A DNA stretch of 5,950 nucleotides from Bacillota bacterium (GTDB lineage: Bacteria > Bacillota > Clostridia > Christensenellales > Aristaeellaceae), in contig JAEZLW010000203.1 in NCBI GenBank assembly GCA_023415145.1, positions 1 through 5,950 on the forward strand, written 5' to 3'. A program made the translations under genes and the position numbers. Position 1 is the stretch's first letter. Every line of letters begins with the position of its first letter. Below the pieces are notes generated by a model. The model made no database searches. It was not told where the DNA came from and saw only the letters and a list, made by a program, of their open reading frames with translations. Shown here piece after piece: positions 5,939 through 5,950 of the stretch.

Positions 5939-5943
5939 CCTCC
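5939..5943 (-). promoter_or_regulatory. Ribosome-binding site fixing the plsC start
   Basis: GGAGG on the minus strand, six bases before the ATG at 5932, which decides in favour of MEKQ as the N-terminus over the upstream TTG. Confidence 0.8.
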
Positions 5944-5950
5944 ACAATGC

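Noticed and set aside
5933..5947. TTG start for plsC at 5947
   Set aside because: It would overlap the GGAGG that properly serves the ATG at 5932.

Overview
The window reads as chromosomal DNA from a low-to-mid G+C Firmicute, most likely class Clostridia. The main clue is the IspH enzyme fused to ribosomal protein S1 in one chain, directly downstream of a plsC-type acyltransferase. That arrangement is characteristic of Clostridia. A BclA-like collagen protein on the other strand also fits a spore former. The strong purine-rich Shine-Dalgarno sequences agree with this, and base composition looks about half G+C by eye.

Layout, left to right: (1) 1-561, plus strand, the 3' end of a Gly-X-Thr collagen-like surface or spore-coat protein with a beta-rich C-terminal head; its start lies left of the window. 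(2) 572-595, a GC-rich hairpin between the convergent transcripts. (3) 603-1544, minus strand, a secreted phosphodiester-glycosidase-family (NAGPA domain) protein. (4) 1566-2276, minus, purC, 21 bp upstream of it and probably the first gene of a two-gene transcript with its own promoter at about 2326-2357. (5) 2413-3057, minus, thiamine pyrophosphokinase with a GTG start. (6) 3092-3150, a long, strong terminator hairpin. (7) 3164-5182, minus, the ispH-rpsA fusion. (8) 5288-5932, minus, plsC, complete, with its ribosome-binding site just inside the right edge.

Five of the six genes run right to left. plsC (phosphatidic acid synthesis) and ispH-rpsA (last step of the MEP isoprenoid pathway plus translation) form a housekeeping block closed by the strong terminator. 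thiN (thiamine diphosphate), purC (purine synthesis) and the secreted NAGPA protein follow, ending at the hairpin they share with the oncoming collagen-like gene. No stretch over 300 bp lacks a gene. The intergenic gaps hold terminators, one good promoter and a small leader hairpin.

I saw no CRISPR array, tRNA, rRNA, insertion sequence or phage gene, and no clearly undescribed system. The points most worth a second look are a perfect AAGGAGG inside ispH-rpsA, placed where it could start a free S1 protein, the near-perfect 63-bp tandem repeat in the collagen gene, a changed residue in a conserved ThiN motif, and the secreted protein paired with purC.
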